Positions 45,000 through 52,942 of a stretch of DNA of 64,000 bases are shown here, piece after piece. The stretch lies in the NCBI GenBank assembly GCA_003987725.1, contig RXJH01000011.1, positions 64,930 through 128,929 on the forward strand, written 5' to 3'. Origin of the DNA: Hyphomicrobium sp. GTDB taxonomy: Bacteria > Pseudomonadota > Alphaproteobacteria > Rhizobiales > Hyphomicrobiaceae. Numbering within the stretch: the stretch's first letter is position 1; each line of letters opens with the position of its first letter. The notes under the pieces are model-generated. The model was not told the origin of the DNA. It saw only the letters and a list, made by a program, of their open reading frames with translations, and did not search any database. A program made the translations under genes and the position numbers.

Positions 45000-46021
45000 G
45001 CGCCTTTCGTTACCACGATGGTCGCGTCGTCGCGGCCGCGAGCAAAATCACGGTAGAGAACGGCCGCCAGCATCGCCGGGTGTTGGGTGATAAGTCCTGG
45101 ATAAGTATCGAAGGACCAGCTGCTGCTCAGACCGTCGGAGTGCAAGATGATCTCCGCAGATGCGGGGTCTTCGATGGGGTAGACAATTTCCTGAAAATGT
45201 CTCGCGTTGTGTCCGATCGTGCCGTTGTAGGATAGCATCCTCTTGATTTGTCCGTTGCCGGCAGCAATGACGCCGACAATGTTTCCAACACCGGCATACA
45301 CCACGCGTTTGGAAACCGGCTCTATTCGCGCGATAGCAACAGCTCCGCCGCGTGTCGCTCTCAACCCAGCGTGCAGCGACTTCAATGTTTCCGCAGGACC
45401 GGAGCGCCAGTATTTATCGAATAGCCGGATAGCTTCAGTAGCAACCTTTGCAGCATCGGGACCGTGGCCCAGTCCGTCGACAACCATAACGGTGCGGCTT
45501 GTACTATCGGATCGAATGGCCCAAGCGTCACCGCAAACGGTCTCACCCGGCATTGGAACGCTGACTGCGCCCCAGGCGGGCAGCTGGCCATTTGAACTGC
45601 GCCCATGGGCCATTTTGGCGAGCAAGCGAGATACGATGACTGTCCCATGCCCGCGCTGCGAAAAAATTTCGAATGCGTAAGACTGCCGACGAATCGCACC
45701 AAGGCCGTTACCGGCGGTTCCGGCGGTTGACACACCATCGTCTAAGGAAGAGCGAACATTCGCCATGCCCGGCCCTTTGTCGATGGCGATCAGCTCGACG
45801 CCCTGAGTACCGTTTTGGTCGTCAAATGAGCTTGATAGGATAATTCCGCCGCCGCCATGCTTGACGAGATTTGTTGCAAGCTCGGTCGCGACGATCGCGA
45901 CTCGCCCCGCTGCTTCGTCATCGAAACCGTGCCGGCGCGCCAAATCCACCGATACGCGTCGCGCCTCAGCTACTTGGCTCGACTCTGTAACGGCGACCGG
46001 GGTCATTTTTTCTATTTCCAC
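44990..46021 (-). CDS. RsbX-like phosphatase with N-terminal RsbT-like ATPase domain
   Basis: 343-aa protein. Residues about 8-135 form an anti-sigma-type GHKL ATPase (VAIVATELATNLVKHGGGG N box, AIDKGPGM G1). Residues about 150-340 form a SpoIIE/PP2C-like phosphatase (SVPMPGETVCGDAWAIR, VMVVDGLGHGPDAAKVA, LHSDGL, GRDDATIVV metal-binding Asp residues). RsbX normally dephosphorylates RsbS and RsbR to reset the stressosome; the added ATPase domain is found in Gram-negative versions. It overlaps rsbT by ten bases upstream. Confidence 0.9.
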   Translation of the reverse strand: MEIEKMTPVAVTESSQVAEARRVSVDLARRHGFDDEAAGRVAIVATELATNLVKHGGGGIILSSSFDDQNGTQGVELIAIDKGPGMANVRSSLDDGVSTAGTAGNGLGAIRRQSYAFEIFSQRGHGTVIVSRLLAKMAHGRSSNGQLPAWGAVSVPMPGETVCGDAWAIRSDSTSRTVMVVDGLGHGPDAAKVATEAIRLFDKYWRSGPAETLKSLHAGLRATRGGAVAIARIEPVSKRVVYAGVGNIVGVIAAGNGQIKRMLSYNGTIGHNARHFQEIVYPIEDPASAEIILHSDGLSSSWSFDTYPGLITQHPAMLAAVLYRDFARGRDDATIVVTKGACE

Positions 46022-46416
46022 CGAGTAATAGAAACTCGGGTGCCTTGCCCAAGGTTCGATGCAATTGAAAATTCATTGGCAAGACGCTTGGCGCCACCCA
46101 ATCCCAGGCCCAAGCCGCCACCGGTGGTATAACCGTCAGTAAGCGCTTTTTCGATGTCGGCAATGCCTGGACCTTGGTCCTCGAAAGTTAATCGGACTGC
46201 TTTGCGACCCCCGACGTCGACCCGCTCGATTAAAACGGTTCCACCGCCGCCATAGTCCAAGGTGTTGCGCGCAAGCTCACTGGCCGCGGTCACGATCTTT
46301 GTTTGATCAACCAAAGAAAATCCGGCTTCAACTGCGCGAGCTCGCACATCTTGGCGAACACGTACGACATCATCGCCGGTCAGAATTTGAACAACCTCAC
46401 TCCGCACTACGGTCAT
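46012..46416 (-). CDS. rsbT: RsbT-type serine kinase / switch ATPase
   Basis: 134-aa GHKL kinase that phosphorylates STAS proteins RsbS and RsbR and, when freed, activates downstream signalling. The ATG at 46416 is preferred because it yields the 133-aa family length; it overlaps rsbS by 20 bases. N box ASELARNTLDYGGGG, G1 EDQGPGI, G2-like GGGLGLGLGGAKRL and C-terminal GQGTRVSITRW are all present. Confidence 0.92.
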   Translation of the reverse strand: MTVVRSEVVQILTGDDVVRVRQDVRARAVEAGFSLVDQTKIVTAASELARNTLDYGGGGTVLIERVDVGGRKAVRLTFEDQGPGIADIEKALTDGYTTGGGLGLGLGGAKRLANEFSIASNLGQGTRVSITRWK

Positions 46417-46798
46417 CGAGCTCTCCCCGATCGACCACGTCGGCATCGATGCGCCTTTGTATGAGCGCCATGCCTCGTTCGACGTTCAGTGCCGTTTTCA
46501 CGCCGGTCAACGCCAGTCCCAGCTCCACCAATGTAATTGCAACAGCCGGCCGCATTCCCACGACGACAGTCTCAGCATCAAGCATCCGTGATACGGCAGC
46601 GATGTTATCGAGCATTCTGCCGATGAATGAATCGACGATTTCAAGCGCGGAAATATCGATAAGCACGCCCTTTGAAGCGTTCCCCGCGATCTTGGCCGTC
46701 AGATCCTCTTCGAGTGCCATCGCCAAGCGATCGTGCATATCGACTTGGATCGTCACGAGCAGGGCTGCGCCCATTTTCAGGATTGGTATACGTTCCAT
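46397..46798 (-). CDS. rsbS: RsbS-type STAS stressosome core protein
   Basis: 133-aa single STAS domain. Ser57 in EIVDSFIGRML occupies the position of the phosphorylated Ser59 of Bacillus RsbS; DISALEIVDS is the STAS signature loop. It forms the stressosome core with RsbR and binds RsbT when unphosphorylated. The start lies ten bases downstream of rsbR. Confidence 0.92.
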   Translation of the reverse strand: MERIPILKMGAALLVTIQVDMHDRLAMALEEDLTAKIAGNASKGVLIDISALEIVDSFIGRMLDNIAAVSRMLDAETVVVGMRPAVAITLVELGLALTGVKTALNVERGMALIQRRIDADVVDRGELDDRSAE

Positions 46799-46807
46799 GA
46801 GCCGGCG

Positions 46808-47701
46808 CTACTCCGCGGGCCCATTTTTCTGAACACGGCTCAATGCCTTCACGGACACGACCGTCTTATTGACGCGTGCCAGCGCGAGTGCAAAAGCATC
46901 GGCAAGATTTGCCTTTGAGACCACGTTTAACTCGACGCCGAGGTGCACCATCGTCTGGGCGATCTGAGGACGAATTCCGGAGATAACGCAATCTGCTCCC
47001 ATCAACCGAGCAGCAGCTATCGTTTTAAGAAGATGTTGCGCCGTTAGAGTATCGACGGTCGGGACACCGGTGATGTCGATGATTGCGATTTCCGCTCCCT
47101 GATCGACAATGGCTTGGAGCAAGTTCTCCATGATGGTCTGAGTGCGCTCGCTATCGAGGGTTCCGATAACCGGAAGGGCTAAGATGCCATCCCAGAGCTT
47201 GACGACGGGTGTCGAAAGCTCTGAAATCTCGCGAGTTTGCCGAGCAATGATCTCCTCGCGAGTCTTAGCGAAAACGTCGATCGTATAAAGCCCAAGCTCG
47301 TCGAGCAGCAGCGACGTGTACCAAATGGACGCCGCTTTCGTCGCTGCATCGTCGCTGCTTTTATTTATGGCGTTAAACAGCGGCTGCTTCAGAGAGAATA
47401 CGAAACCAGCTGTCTCGGTTGGAGAGAAACCCTGCACAGCCCGGGAACGCGAAATATCGCCGAGCATCGACCGAAGCGAACTGTAAGAGTTTCCCGATTT
47501 GTCGACGCCACCGTCGGTTCCAACAGATGCTCGCAACTGCGAAAGAAACGTTTTGCACTGAGTATCGAGCTCTGCCTCTTTGATACGTCCAGTTTGCAAT
47601 GCCCCGCCGGCTTTGAGGAGGTTTTGCCAATCGGTCAGGATCGCGTGTTCCTGCCCACCCAGTACTTTGAATAACGTAACGTCGGTTTGGTTCGCCATCA
47701 C
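46808..47701 (-). CDS. rsbR: RsbR-type stressosome sensor
   Basis: 297-aa protein. The N-terminal non-heme globin-like helical domain (about 1-155) is joined by a helix to a C-terminal STAS domain (about 165-285). Ser184 (LDSERTQ) sits where RsbRA has its phosphorylated Thr171, and Thr218 (TVDTLTAQHLL) where it has Thr205; the 34-residue spacing is kept. IDITGVPTVDT is the STAS signature. It is the first gene of the six-gene operon. The sensed signal is unknown. Confidence 0.92.
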   Translation of the reverse strand: MMANQTDVTLFKVLGGQEHAILTDWQNLLKAGGALQTGRIKEAELDTQCKTFLSQLRASVGTDGGVDKSGNSYSSLRSMLGDISRSRAVQGFSPTETAGFVFSLKQPLFNAINKSSDDAATKAASIWYTSLLLDELGLYTIDVFAKTREEIIARQTREISELSTPVVKLWDGILALPVIGTLDSERTQTIMENLLQAIVDQGAEIAIIDITGVPTVDTLTAQHLLKTIAAARLMGADCVISGIRPQIAQTMVHLGVELNVVSKANLADAFALALARVNKTVVSVKALSRVQKNGPAE

Positions 47702-47959
47702 TCCTACTTTCTTTTCTTTCGCGCAGCCGTAAGCAGGCTACTTATCTCGGCTATTTTTGGTAGAAGCGTCCCCCAAAGGCTGGAACAGTTAAGATGGCGA
47801 GCGGCCGACCGGGCAGACAGGCTTAAGTCAGCCTAGGCGACGATCAGAAACGCAAAGCGCTTCCCGTAGTTCCCGGATGGCTGGAATTTTTTGAGAGACA
47901 AGAGGAAGCGAGCACCGGCGTAGAGGCCAGAGCTGTTCGAACGCTCGAAGCCGGCTTGG

Positions 47960-48286
47960 CTATCTGCGAGTAACCTCGACTCGCGTCAGTCCCGAGGCGC
48001 CGATAGCGTTCGCCGCTCCTTCCGATAGATCAATGATGCGCCGCTTCACGAAGGGCCCGCGATCCACCACCGTGACGGTAACGGATCGGCCGTTAGCGAG
48101 GTTTCTCACTCTCAGACGTGTGCCGAATGGGAGGGTAGGATGGGCTGCTACTTTCGCCGCGCACGACAGCTTTCGCCCGCTGGAACTTTGATGATGGCAA
48201 TACCGCGAGGCGATCCCCACTTGACCAGCGACGGCGCACTGCGGAATGAGGATAGCGAATAATGCGGTGAAATGGGTTGTGCGCAT
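47960..48286 (-). CDS. RlpA-like double-psi beta-barrel protein
   Basis: 108-aa exported protein with signal peptide (to about AVAG, residue 21) and a single RlpA-type barrel: GIASRYCHH, LPFGTRLRVRNLANGRSVTVTVVDRGPF and RIIDLSEGAANAIG. It lacks the SPOR domain of full RlpA. The catalytic Asp/Glu of active RlpA (in DRGPF) is present, but the Glu is uncertain. AGAGGAGG precedes the ATG. Confidence 0.87.
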   Translation of the reverse strand: MRTTHFTALFAILIPQCAVAGQVGIASRYCHHQSSSGRKLSCAAKVAAHPTLPFGTRLRVRNLANGRSVTVTVVDRGPFVKRRIIDLSEGAANAIGASGLTRVEVTRR

Positions 48287-48439
48287 CTTAGCCTCCTCTC
48301 TGGCGTTGTCGGGGCTGTAACCAATACGCGATGACGCGGTTGCAATTACTATGTGGTTAAAAACTCAGTGAGCGACGTTTTTGGGTCACGCCAGACGCTG
48401 CGCGCCATGGAGACCGCTCCCCGAGAGACAAGATGCCCT

Positions 48440-48868
48440 TTAGGGACTTGTCTGACGCTCTATAAGGCGAAAGAAGGCGTTGAGGCGCGCCCTGTCATGA
48501 TAGACGTCCATGGTCGCGATCTGCATATTCCGAAAGGTAATGATCTGGCGCAGATTAGCTGTGTAACTTGTGCCTATCTGTCTGTCTTTGAGATAGTATA
48601 ACGCTCGTGCACGGCCAATGCCGGAATGAAAAGTGAAGCTGTCGATGAACGACATGCACTCCGCTTTTTGCATGATATTCTTTAGGAAGGAACGCATCGC
48701 ATCCTTGCCCTCGATGATTAGCGGGGCCCCAATAAAATCCTCGGCGTTGCGCTTGAAATAAAAGTCGTCAGTGTAAGTCTCAAGAACAGCCTCGACGTCA
48801 CCTGCGCTGAAGGCACGGTGAGCTTCGTCAGCTATGGCTCTTGCGGTTTCGCAATTCAGCAACGGCAA
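48440..48868 (-). CDS. NTF2-like (SnoaL-like) protein
   Basis: 142-aa single-domain protein with the NTF2-like pattern: helix AIADEAHRAFSAGDVEAVLETYTDDFYF, then IIEGKDAMRSFLKNIM and beta strands ending in an Arg-rich helix. Family members are small isomerases or ligand-binding proteins; no catalytic residues can be assigned. The opposite-strand frame here is a shadow. Confidence 0.75.
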   Translation of the reverse strand: MPLLNCETARAIADEAHRAFSAGDVEAVLETYTDDFYFKRNAEDFIGAPLIIEGKDAMRSFLKNIMQKAECMSFIDSFTFHSGIGRARALYYLKDRQIGTSYTANLRQIITFRNMQIATMDVYHDRARLNAFFRLIERQTSP

Positions 48869-49408
48869 CGTTCCAACCTACAGCGATCATGCGCTCGCCT
48901 TTCAACCCAAACGGTGCCGTCGCTCGATCCCGTCGCAAGCTTATTCGAGACGAGGTGCGGTGCCTTGCGGCCGATCGCATTTTTGGCAAAGCGCCGGCGC
49001 GGCTGGAGCCGCATCAGCGTGTTCGCTCATTCTGGTCATGATCGGTGCGCCGGATCAAGTGGTGCGGCCGGAGGCACCGGCCAGGAAGAAGAAGCGTCAG
49101 CAGACGGAATCCCCGTCCCCAAGGTGCAGCAACGGTTTGGGAGTGGTTACGGCGCCTGCGTCGCGGCGAGGTTTCTCTCGTCGAAGTGAAGCGCAGCCGC
49201 AGGGAACGGCACGATTGAAATGCCGAACCCCTTGACGCTGCCCGGCACTTCTCTCACCCCGCTGCGATCGGCATTGGCTTAGCCAACTGTTGCTTCTTGC
49301 AGGCGAGGCCGTAAAGTTTTGTTGTGATGAAGGCGCCGTAGGCAACGGATACGACGCCTTCCTTCTTTCCAGCCGGGAGTCTATCCCTTCCTGCGTGGCC
49401 ACACCGTC
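48869..49408. other. Intergenic region, no confident gene
   Basis: About 540 bases. Plus-strand frames up to about 130 codons exist, but their translations are Arg/Ser/Pro-rich without family features. An imperfect hairpin AAGGCG...CGCCTT followed by CCTTCTTT lies near 49330-49365 and could end the minus-strand 49409 gene. Confidence 0.45.
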
Positions 49409-49690
49409 TCAATCCATCGACTTCTGTTTGGTCGGGTCCGGCGTACGATTTGATGTACCTTCAGGCGTCTTAGCCGCGTCCGTTCCGGCTGCGCCGGTCG
49501 TGCCAGCGCCCGCCCCGCGGTCGGGCGATTCTGTGCCCGGGGTCCGGTCAGAAGTCTTACCACCGGGTTGGTTCACTACCGCGCCGTTGTCGTTCATTTT
49601 GGTTTTGTCCGTCGTGTTATCGGCGTACGCCGGACCCGCCACCGTCACCGCTAACAATCCCGCGATCGAATAGAGAATGGAAACGCGCAT
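49409..49690 (-). CDS. Small exported low-complexity protein, 93 aa
   Basis: Signal peptide (MRVSILYSIAGLLAVTVAGPAYA) followed by an Asp/Thr/Gly/Pro-rich, probably disordered mature part. AAGGAGG lies seven bases before the ATG, a near-perfect ribosome-binding site. No family recognised; the tail composition resembles that of the 34027 protein. Confidence 0.68.
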   Translation of the reverse strand: MRVSILYSIAGLLAVTVAGPAYADNTTDKTKMNDNGAVVNQPGGKTSDRTPGTESPDRGAGAGTTGAAGTDAAKTPEGTSNRTPDPTKQKSMD

Positions 49691-49891
49691 GCATTCCTCC
49701 TTGATTTTTATCTGGCAAGCGTTCTGCCTGCTTTGACGAAAATGCTCTGGGATCCTGGTTGTTCCGTATGGTTGTGCGACCGGTTACTTCTGCGAAACGC
49801 AGGCGATCTCCAGCGCTCTTCGATCTCCGGAGTCGATCCGCTTGTGGGCGTCGGGAGGTCAGGACACTGATTTTGGGTTTTGGTCGTGATG

Positions 49892-50323
49892 TCAGGAATG
49901 GGGCTGGCTGGCGCAATCGCCGAGGCGCTTGCCGCTTTGACGCTCTGTCATCGTCATGTTCTTACCGCCCATTTTCATGTCGAAAGCTCCGGCAAAGCGT
50001 TCGCGAAACAGTTCGAACTTGGCCGAAGCAACGGCCTGATTGTGCCCCTCGCAAATGAGGTCGAAAGTGAGTTCCCCGCCACTTTCCTTAATGTTCGAGG
50101 CTGGACAGCGGATCAGGGGATTGTTCTCGCTCAGCACCACGATGCCGTGCGTGCCTGTAGCAGTGATGCAGACCTTGGCAGTCTTTTGTGCGCTCATGTC
50201 TTCGATGTGCGGCAGCTCCAGCCGCATCTGCACCTCGTATTCGCCAGGCTGTAAGTTGCTGTCTTGGCCAGCCAGCGCGGCGGCAGGCATAGCGAGTAGA
50301 GCAAGAAGCCAAAGTGTTCGCAT
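49892..50323 (-). CDS. DUF3617-type exported protein
   Basis: 143-aa periplasmic protein with signal peptide ending ALAG. The LQPGEYEVQMRLELP opening, paired Cys (KVCITA, IRCPASN, LICEGHN, GDCAS) and the late MTMTERQSGKRLGDC segment fit the DUF3617 family, whose function is unknown. Confidence 0.8.
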   Translation of the reverse strand: MRTLWLLALLAMPAAALAGQDSNLQPGEYEVQMRLELPHIEDMSAQKTAKVCITATGTHGIVVLSENNPLIRCPASNIKESGGELTFDLICEGHNQAVASAKFELFRERFAGAFDMKMGGKNMTMTERQSGKRLGDCASQPHS

Positions 50324-50494
50324 TGAGCCCCCAGTGTTTAGGTCGAGCGTCTAAGAGCACGAGGATCAAGCCGGCGCGCTCCGTTTCTTGCTGTTGAATT
50401 CGCTCCGGGCGCTTAAGTTTGAGAGCAAGAATCGAGGTGTGACCTCGGCCTCGGGCGGATAAAATTCGCTTTGTTTAGAGACCGAGAGCCCTTG

Positions 50495-51637
50495 ATGTCA
50501 GATCATAAATTTTACGCGAACACCGTTCGGTCGGTTGCTCCTGGCCAGCGGATAGTTCTTTCGTCTCGAAGACACACGCGCCCGGCCCATCCGATGACTG
50601 CTCGGTTGGGCGTGCCCATGGCTCGCCGCGCTTTCATGGCGGGCGGTTCCGCGAGCATTTTGACGGCAGGCTTACCTGCAACGGCGAAACCGTCCGCAAC
50701 ATTGTTGGTGTCGCATCCTGCATTCGCCCAGCACAACCCAGGGCCATTCATCCCCGAGCGGCCCGCGCGCGAGATCGCGATCATGGAAGCCTTGGCCGCG
50801 CCCGCATTCGCGGCTCTTGTGCGCCACGAGGCTCCGCTACATGGCGCGCTCAGAGAAGCCATCCTGCGCGTGCATGCGCCGGAATATTTCGACATGCTCA
50901 ACGGGTACGCGAGCGATACACCCAACCTTCCGCATGCATTCGATCTCGACACTGTTCTTGGAGATCGAAGTTGGGACGCGGCGTTACTTGCCGTTAGCGC
51001 GGGATTGCACGCCGTCGATTGCGTATTTGACAAGGACGGCGGGATCCGCAACGCCTTTTGCCCTGTCCGGCCGCCGGGCCACCATGCGGAAGCGGCCCGA
51101 GCGATGGGCTTTTGCTTCTTCTCCAATGTCGCCATTGCCGCGAAATACGCGTGCGCAGCGCACGGCGCGGAACGCGTTGCGGTCATCGACTTCGATGTTC
51201 ATCACGGCAACGGTACTCAGAGCGCGTTTTGGGATGAGAAGAACCTGTTCTACGGTTCGACGCATGAGTTGCCGCTTTTCCCGGGAACCGGCGCCGTGTC
51301 AGAGACCGGCGTTCGCAATGTTTTCAACGCGCCGCTCAAGGCCGGGGACGGCACCGTGCAATTTCAGCTTGCCATGACCGAGCGAATTCTGCCTGCACTG
51401 GATGACTTCCGACCCGACCTCATTCTTATCTCTGCTGGCTTCGATGCGCACGAGGGCGACCCGCTCGCACACATTCGCTTGCAGGAGGCAGACTTCACCT
51501 GGATTACGATGAAGGTCATGGAGATCGCAGACAAACACTGCGACGACCGCATCGTCTCGATGCTCGAAGGTGGTTATGTGCTCAAGGATCTCGCTCATTC
51601 GGCGTCCGCGCATGTTTCTCAGTTGATGCGCGTTTAG
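50495..51637 (+). CDS. Histone deacetylase-family hydrolase, possible Tat export
   Basis: Zn-dependent deacetylase of the arginase/HDAC fold, about 380 aa. Motifs: RPPGHHAE (active-site His pair), IDFDVHHGNGTQ (Zn ligands Asp and His), AGFDAHEGDPL (third Zn ligand Asp) and LEGGYVL. Bacterial members deacetylate small molecules or polyamines. Residues about 42-66 read MARRAFMAGGSASILTAG, a twin-arginine-like signal ahead of the enzyme, so export is possible though unusual. Start uncertain: ATG at 50495 is used, and ATGs at 50594 or 50618 would put the twin Arg at the N-terminus. Confidence 0.88.
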   Translation: MSDHKFYANTVRSVAPGQRIVLSSRRHTRPAHPMTARLGVPMARRAFMAGGSASILTAGLPATAKPSATLLVSHPAFAQHNPGPFIPERPAREIAIMEALAAPAFAALVRHEAPLHGALREAILRVHAPEYFDMLNGYASDTPNLPHAFDLDTVLGDRSWDAALLAVSAGLHAVDCVFDKDGGIRNAFCPVRPPGHHAEAARAMGFCFFSNVAIAAKYACAAHGAERVAVIDFDVHHGNGTQSAFWDEKNLFYGSTHELPLFPGTGAVSETGVRNVFNAPLKAGDGTVQFQLAMTERILPALDDFRPDLILISAGFDAHEGDPLAHIRLQEADFTWITMKVMEIADKHCDDRIVSMLEGGYVLKDLAHSASAHVSQLMRV

Positions 51638-51860
51638 GATCAATCATGTGCGACGTCCGCTTTTGTATATCAGCGGCTATTCCGACGAGCAGGCCTACGT
51701 CCGACGTGATGACCGGTTCTGGGATTGAGCGGCCTTCTGCGTCGAAGGCGATCGAGGAGAGAAAACTCGAATAGCGAAGCCTCAACTCGTCCGTCGATAA
51801 TCCGACGGAGCTAGCGGTTGTGCTGAATTGTGGTGCCTCAGGAGGGGCCGTACATCGCTA
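51582..51860 (-). pseudogene. Possible gene fragment interrupted at the island boundary
   Basis: A minus-strand frame open from a stop near 51860 to 51582 reads ...VGLSTDELRLRYSSFLSSIA, then a plausible folded stretch ending RTSHMIDP. No good start codon or ribosome-binding site is visible, and it runs through the island boundary repeat into the end of the deacetylase gene. It may be a remnant; it may also be chance. Confidence 0.22.
51831..51846. repeat. Left attachment-site repeat (copy of tRNA-Leu 3' end)
   Basis: 16-base sequence TGGTGCCTCAGGAGGG, identical to the 3' end (CCA, acceptor and T stem) of the tRNA-Leu gene at 53872-53887. It marks the far boundary of a 2.04-kb inserted segment. 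Confidence 0.82.
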
Positions 51861-51873
51861 TTGAAATCAATCG

Positions 51874-51894
51874 GTTAGGATAAAAGTTAGGATA
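51874..51894. repeat. Paired GTTAGGATA repeats near left end of island
   Basis: Two direct copies of GTTAGGATA at 51874-51882 and 51886-51894, 28-48 bases inside the left attachment repeat. The same 9-mer recurs near the right end. They look like arm-type sites for a tyrosine recombinase or accessory factor (inference). Confidence 0.6.
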
Positions 51895-51895
51895 G

Positions 51896-51942
51896 AATAC
51901 CGCCCGTACGACCCCGTATCGTCTCGCGGAGCGGGCGGTATT
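51896..51942 (-). terminator. Inverted repeat downstream of the 290-aa gene
   Basis: 11-bp perfect stem (AATACCGCCCG / CGGGCGGTATT) with a 25-base loop, 40 bases after the stop of the minus-strand island gene. It could be that gene's terminator, though the loop is long and the T-tract short. Confidence 0.45.
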
Positions 51943-51981
51943 TCGTGATGAAAAATAGAGCTGTTTCGCGTTCCTTGTCGA

Positions 51982-52854
51982 TCACTCCGCCTCGCCATCG
52001 TCAATTGGGATTGATCGATGTATCTCCGTGATTACGTAGACCTTGGGACGGTCATCGACGAACTGAACAATCGCATCAACCACAAACGCTGTCTGGAAAG
52101 GGTTCACCTCACCAGAGACTATCTGATGCTTCAGGTAGCCTAAACTCTCTGGAAACCAGAGGGGCAGAGCCTTCCCGGTGATCGAAGATATAATCCCTTT
52201 GTCTACAGTGCGCCCGGCGGCCTTTCCTGCCCTCCGGTTGGCAGCCTCTATAATGAGGATCACGTCAGTCCTTTTTTCCGAGCGCACGGCCGGCCGCCCA
52301 TCGGGACGTTCAAGCAGTGCCGTAGGACCCTCTTGAACCTGGTGACTTATGGCCCGCGAGGCCCTGTCGATTTCGCTCTGATTGTAATCGTAGGAGATCA
52401 CTGTTGATCGATCGCCGTCGTGACGTTCGAATTTGGCGTGACTGATCCTTAGGGAAGAAGCAGACCGTCCGACAAGCGGCTTCAAGAATTGCGCAATCGC
52501 CGCTGCGTCATCAATGGTAACGCCAGCAGATACCTGAGCGGGGTTGGGTGTCTTTCCCGCGAACGCGCTCAATGCATCGGTTAGGCGCTTTACGAAATCT
52601 GCAACGGTTATTGTGTTTCCGGCCGTCGTGACCAACGCGCCCAATATGACGGTATAAGGGATCAGCTCCAGCTCGATGCATTTAGTTTTTAGCTCAGTGA
52701 CGTACAATTTGTTTGTTTGATCGTCGCCGAAGTTGTTTTCGTAATAGGTCGCTAACCCGGCAAAACTGTCGGTTAATTCCGAGAACTCGAATTTTTCATT
52801 CGGCTCCAAAACAATTACGACGCTATCCGTTGCGTCACCGGTATCGCGCGCCAT
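51982..52854 (-). CDS. Island-borne hypothetical protein, 290 aa
   Basis: I do not recognise a named family. The N-terminal about 100 residues (VVIVLEPNEKFEFSELTDSF, then LYVTELKTKCIELELIP and a hydrophobic helix TVILGALVTT) resemble a domain seen in other mobile-element proteins where beta strands lead into a helical segment ('xxVxEixxGSixxxLiP' style). The C-terminal about 130 residues are mixed alpha/beta with a charged end. GGGGG precedes the ATG. It diverges from the PAPS-reductase-like gene across 88 bases, inside the tRNA-bounded island. Codon use looks less G/C-biased than in flanking genes. Confidence 0.75.
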   Translation of the reverse strand: MARDTGDATDSVVIVLEPNEKFEFSELTDSFAGLATYYENNFGDDQTNKLYVTELKTKCIELELIPYTVILGALVTTAGNTITVADFVKRLTDALSAFAGKTPNPAQVSAGVTIDDAAAIAQFLKPLVGRSASSLRISHAKFERHDGDRSTVISYDYNQSEIDRASRAISHQVQEGPTALLERPDGRPAVRSEKRTDVILIIEAANRRAGKAAGRTVDKGIISSITGKALPLWFPESLGYLKHQIVSGEVNPFQTAFVVDAIVQFVDDRPKVYVITEIHRSIPIDDGEAE

Positions 52855-52942
52855 TTAGAAAAACCCCCATTCTGAAAAACGGTATTGCTTTTTTTTGGCC
52901 TTTTACAAATAGACTTGTTCCCCTCGATTTTCGGGAACGACA

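Noticed and set aside
48834-49235. Plus-strand open frame of 133 codons
   Set aside because: Low-complexity Arg/Ser/Pro translation, no ribosome-binding site; it overlaps the start of the NTF2-like gene.
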